Assembly: GCF_000737325.1 (NCBI RefSeq)
Contig: NZ_CP011125.1
Location: 6,386,001-6,450,000 of the forward strand
Length of the DNA: 64,000 nt
Origin: Sandaracinus amylolyticus
GTDB taxonomy: Bacteria > Myxococcota_A > Polyangia > Polyangiales > Sandaracinaceae
Direction: 5' to 3'
Shown here: positions 63,188 to 64,000 of the stretch, piece after piece
How positions within the stretch are numbered: position 1 is the first letter of the stretch
How the letters are laid out: every line of letters starts with the position of its first letter
Made by a program: the position numbers and the translations under genes
Notes under the pieces: generated by a model
The model's input: the letters and a program-made list of their open reading frames with translations, nothing else
Databases searched by the model: none
Told to the model about the DNA's origin: nothing

Positions 63188-63916
63188 ATGCGCCGAATCC
63201 CCGCCGAGCTGCGAACCGTCGAGCTGACCGATGCGAGGATGCTCTCGCCCACGGTGCGCGAGCTGGTGTTCCGCACCACCGACGGACGCGCGTTCGACTT
63301 CCTCGCCGGACAGTGGGTCAAGCTGCACCTCGGGGGCGGGATCGATCGCGACTACTCGATCGCGAGCGCGCCCGACGCGAGCGCGCCCGATCGCTTCGCG
63401 CTCGCGGTGACGCTCGTCGAGGGCGGGCCGGGCTCGGAGCGCCTGCACGCGATGGAGCTCGGGACGCGCGTCGACGCGCGCGGGCCGAACGGGCTCTTCG
63501 TGCGCGAGGACGCGGAGCGCGACGCGCCGGCGCTCTACGTGGGCACCGGCACCGGGCTCGCGCCGCTGCGCGCGATGCTGCAGGAAGAGCTGCGCCGCGA
63601 GGACGGACCGCCGCAGGTGCTGCTCTTCGGCTCGCGCACCGAGGAGGACATCCTGTGGCGCGAGGAGCTCGAGGGCTGGGCCGCGCGCCACCCGCGCTTC
63701 CGCCTCGAGCTGACGCTGTCGCGCGCCGACACGCGCATCTGGAAGGGGCGCTGCGGCTGGGTGCAGCACCACCTCCACGAGCTGTTGCCCACGATGCCGG
63801 GCGCGCCGCACGTGTACGTCTGCGGGCTGTCGAAGATGGTGAGCGAGGTGCGCCGCACGCTGAAGGACGAGCTGCGCCTGGATCGCCGCCACGTGCACTC
63901 GGAACGCTACGACTGA
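63188..63916 (+). CDS. FAD/NAD(P)-binding oxidoreductase (ferredoxin reductase-like)
   Basis: 242 aa. The FAD-binding motif R-D-Y-S-I-A-S lies at about 57-63, followed by the NAD(P)H motif G-T-G-T-G-L-A-P-L-R (about 118) and C-terminal Y-V-C-G-L-S-K-M-V. It lacks a [2Fe-2S] domain, so it is a two-domain FNR-type reductase. Divergent (163 bp) from the di-iron desaturase-family gene; an electron-donor role is an inference. Confidence 0.92.
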   Translation: MRRIPAELRTVELTDARMLSPTVRELVFRTTDGRAFDFLAGQWVKLHLGGGIDRDYSIASAPDASAPDRFALAVTLVEGGPGSERLHAMELGTRVDARGPNGLFVREDAERDAPALYVGTGTGLAPLRAMLQEELRREDGPPQVLLFGSRTEEDILWREELEGWAARHPRFRLELTLSRADTRIWKGRCGWVQHHLHELLPTMPGAPHVYVCGLSKMVSEVRRTLKDELRLDRRHVHSERYD

Positions 63917-64000
63917 GGCGGTCTGCAACCCGTCGAGCTCCGGGCTGCCTACATGTCGTTTCCTTGATCCCACGCTCGCCCTCTGGCACGCCCGGCGGCA

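Overview
The window is very GC-rich (about 70% or more) and reads as a chromosomal segment of a large-genome myxobacterium (Myxococcota, Polyangia; Sandaracinus-like by gene style). The evidence is secreted proteins with Cys-rich MYXO-CTERM-like tails, MopE-type DxDxDxxxD metal-binding repeats, many lipoproteins, a eukaryote-like Ser/Thr kinase coupled to a sigma-54 activator, and a pilM-N-O-P-Q cluster. No tRNA, rRNA or CRISPR was recognised. Most very long ORFs opposite real genes are GC-driven shadows.

Layout. 1-3.7 kb: end of an alpha/beta hydrolase gene, a MYXO-CTERM surface protein, a DUF4112 membrane protein. 3.7-5.4 kb: decayed repeat island with a broken four-helix-bundle (S23-type) gene, a truncated gene and tandem repeats. 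5.4-14.3 kb: TPR and phasin-like proteins, an SCP2 plus CaiB/BaiF CoA-transferase pair, and a lipid/steroid-type cluster (HSL-type esterase divergent from an SDR, DUF1214 and sulfotransferase operon). 14.3-17.9 kb: a frameshifted gene, a receiver protein, a beta-helix MYXO-CTERM protein and a hypothetical. 17.9-19.1 kb: second repeat island with the better-preserved four-helix-bundle locus. 19.1-26.6 kb: two tandem giant Cys/Gly-rich lipoproteins and a divergent FG-GAP lipoprotein with a TPR protein. 26.6-32.6 kb: type IV pilus genes pilM-N-O-P-Q with a small HTH regulator. 33-41 kb: LysM/M15 peptidase, kinase plus sigma-54 activator operon, metzincin lipoprotein, a catalytically odd SDR. 41-51 kb: sigma-54-promoter-driven small protein, then DUF4350, MoxR and DUF58 genes separated by a lineage-specific tandem expansion. 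51-54.6 kb: rsmA and small secreted proteins. 54.6-57.4 kb: repeat copy and an IS110-family element with a duplicated left flank. 57.4-64 kb: a PFKFB-like bifunctional enzyme, two HEAT-type exported proteins, a sterol desaturase-family enzyme and a flavin reductase.

The most interesting non-standard signal is a dispersed element. A about 190-bp repeat bounded by CTCGAGATC-like ends contains a strong GC hairpin and occurs five times (3680-3838, 4544-4735, 18003-18195, 18916-19109, 54617-54809). Twice it brackets, as direct repeats, a unit made of a conserved two-hairpin leader followed by an S23/Avd-like four-helix-bundle gene. Both genes are damaged in different places, so together they reveal the intact design: leader RNA structure, about 106-aa protein, perfect 14-bp terminator hairpin, hexamer array. 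I have not seen this arrangement described, but that is only my recollection and needs a database search.

Other notable points are a canonical -24/-12 promoter in front of a 54-aa conserved protein, a tandem-duplication scar carrying the end of moxR, an IS110 element whose duplicated left flank may encode a guide RNA, and a bacterial PFKFB-type enzyme.
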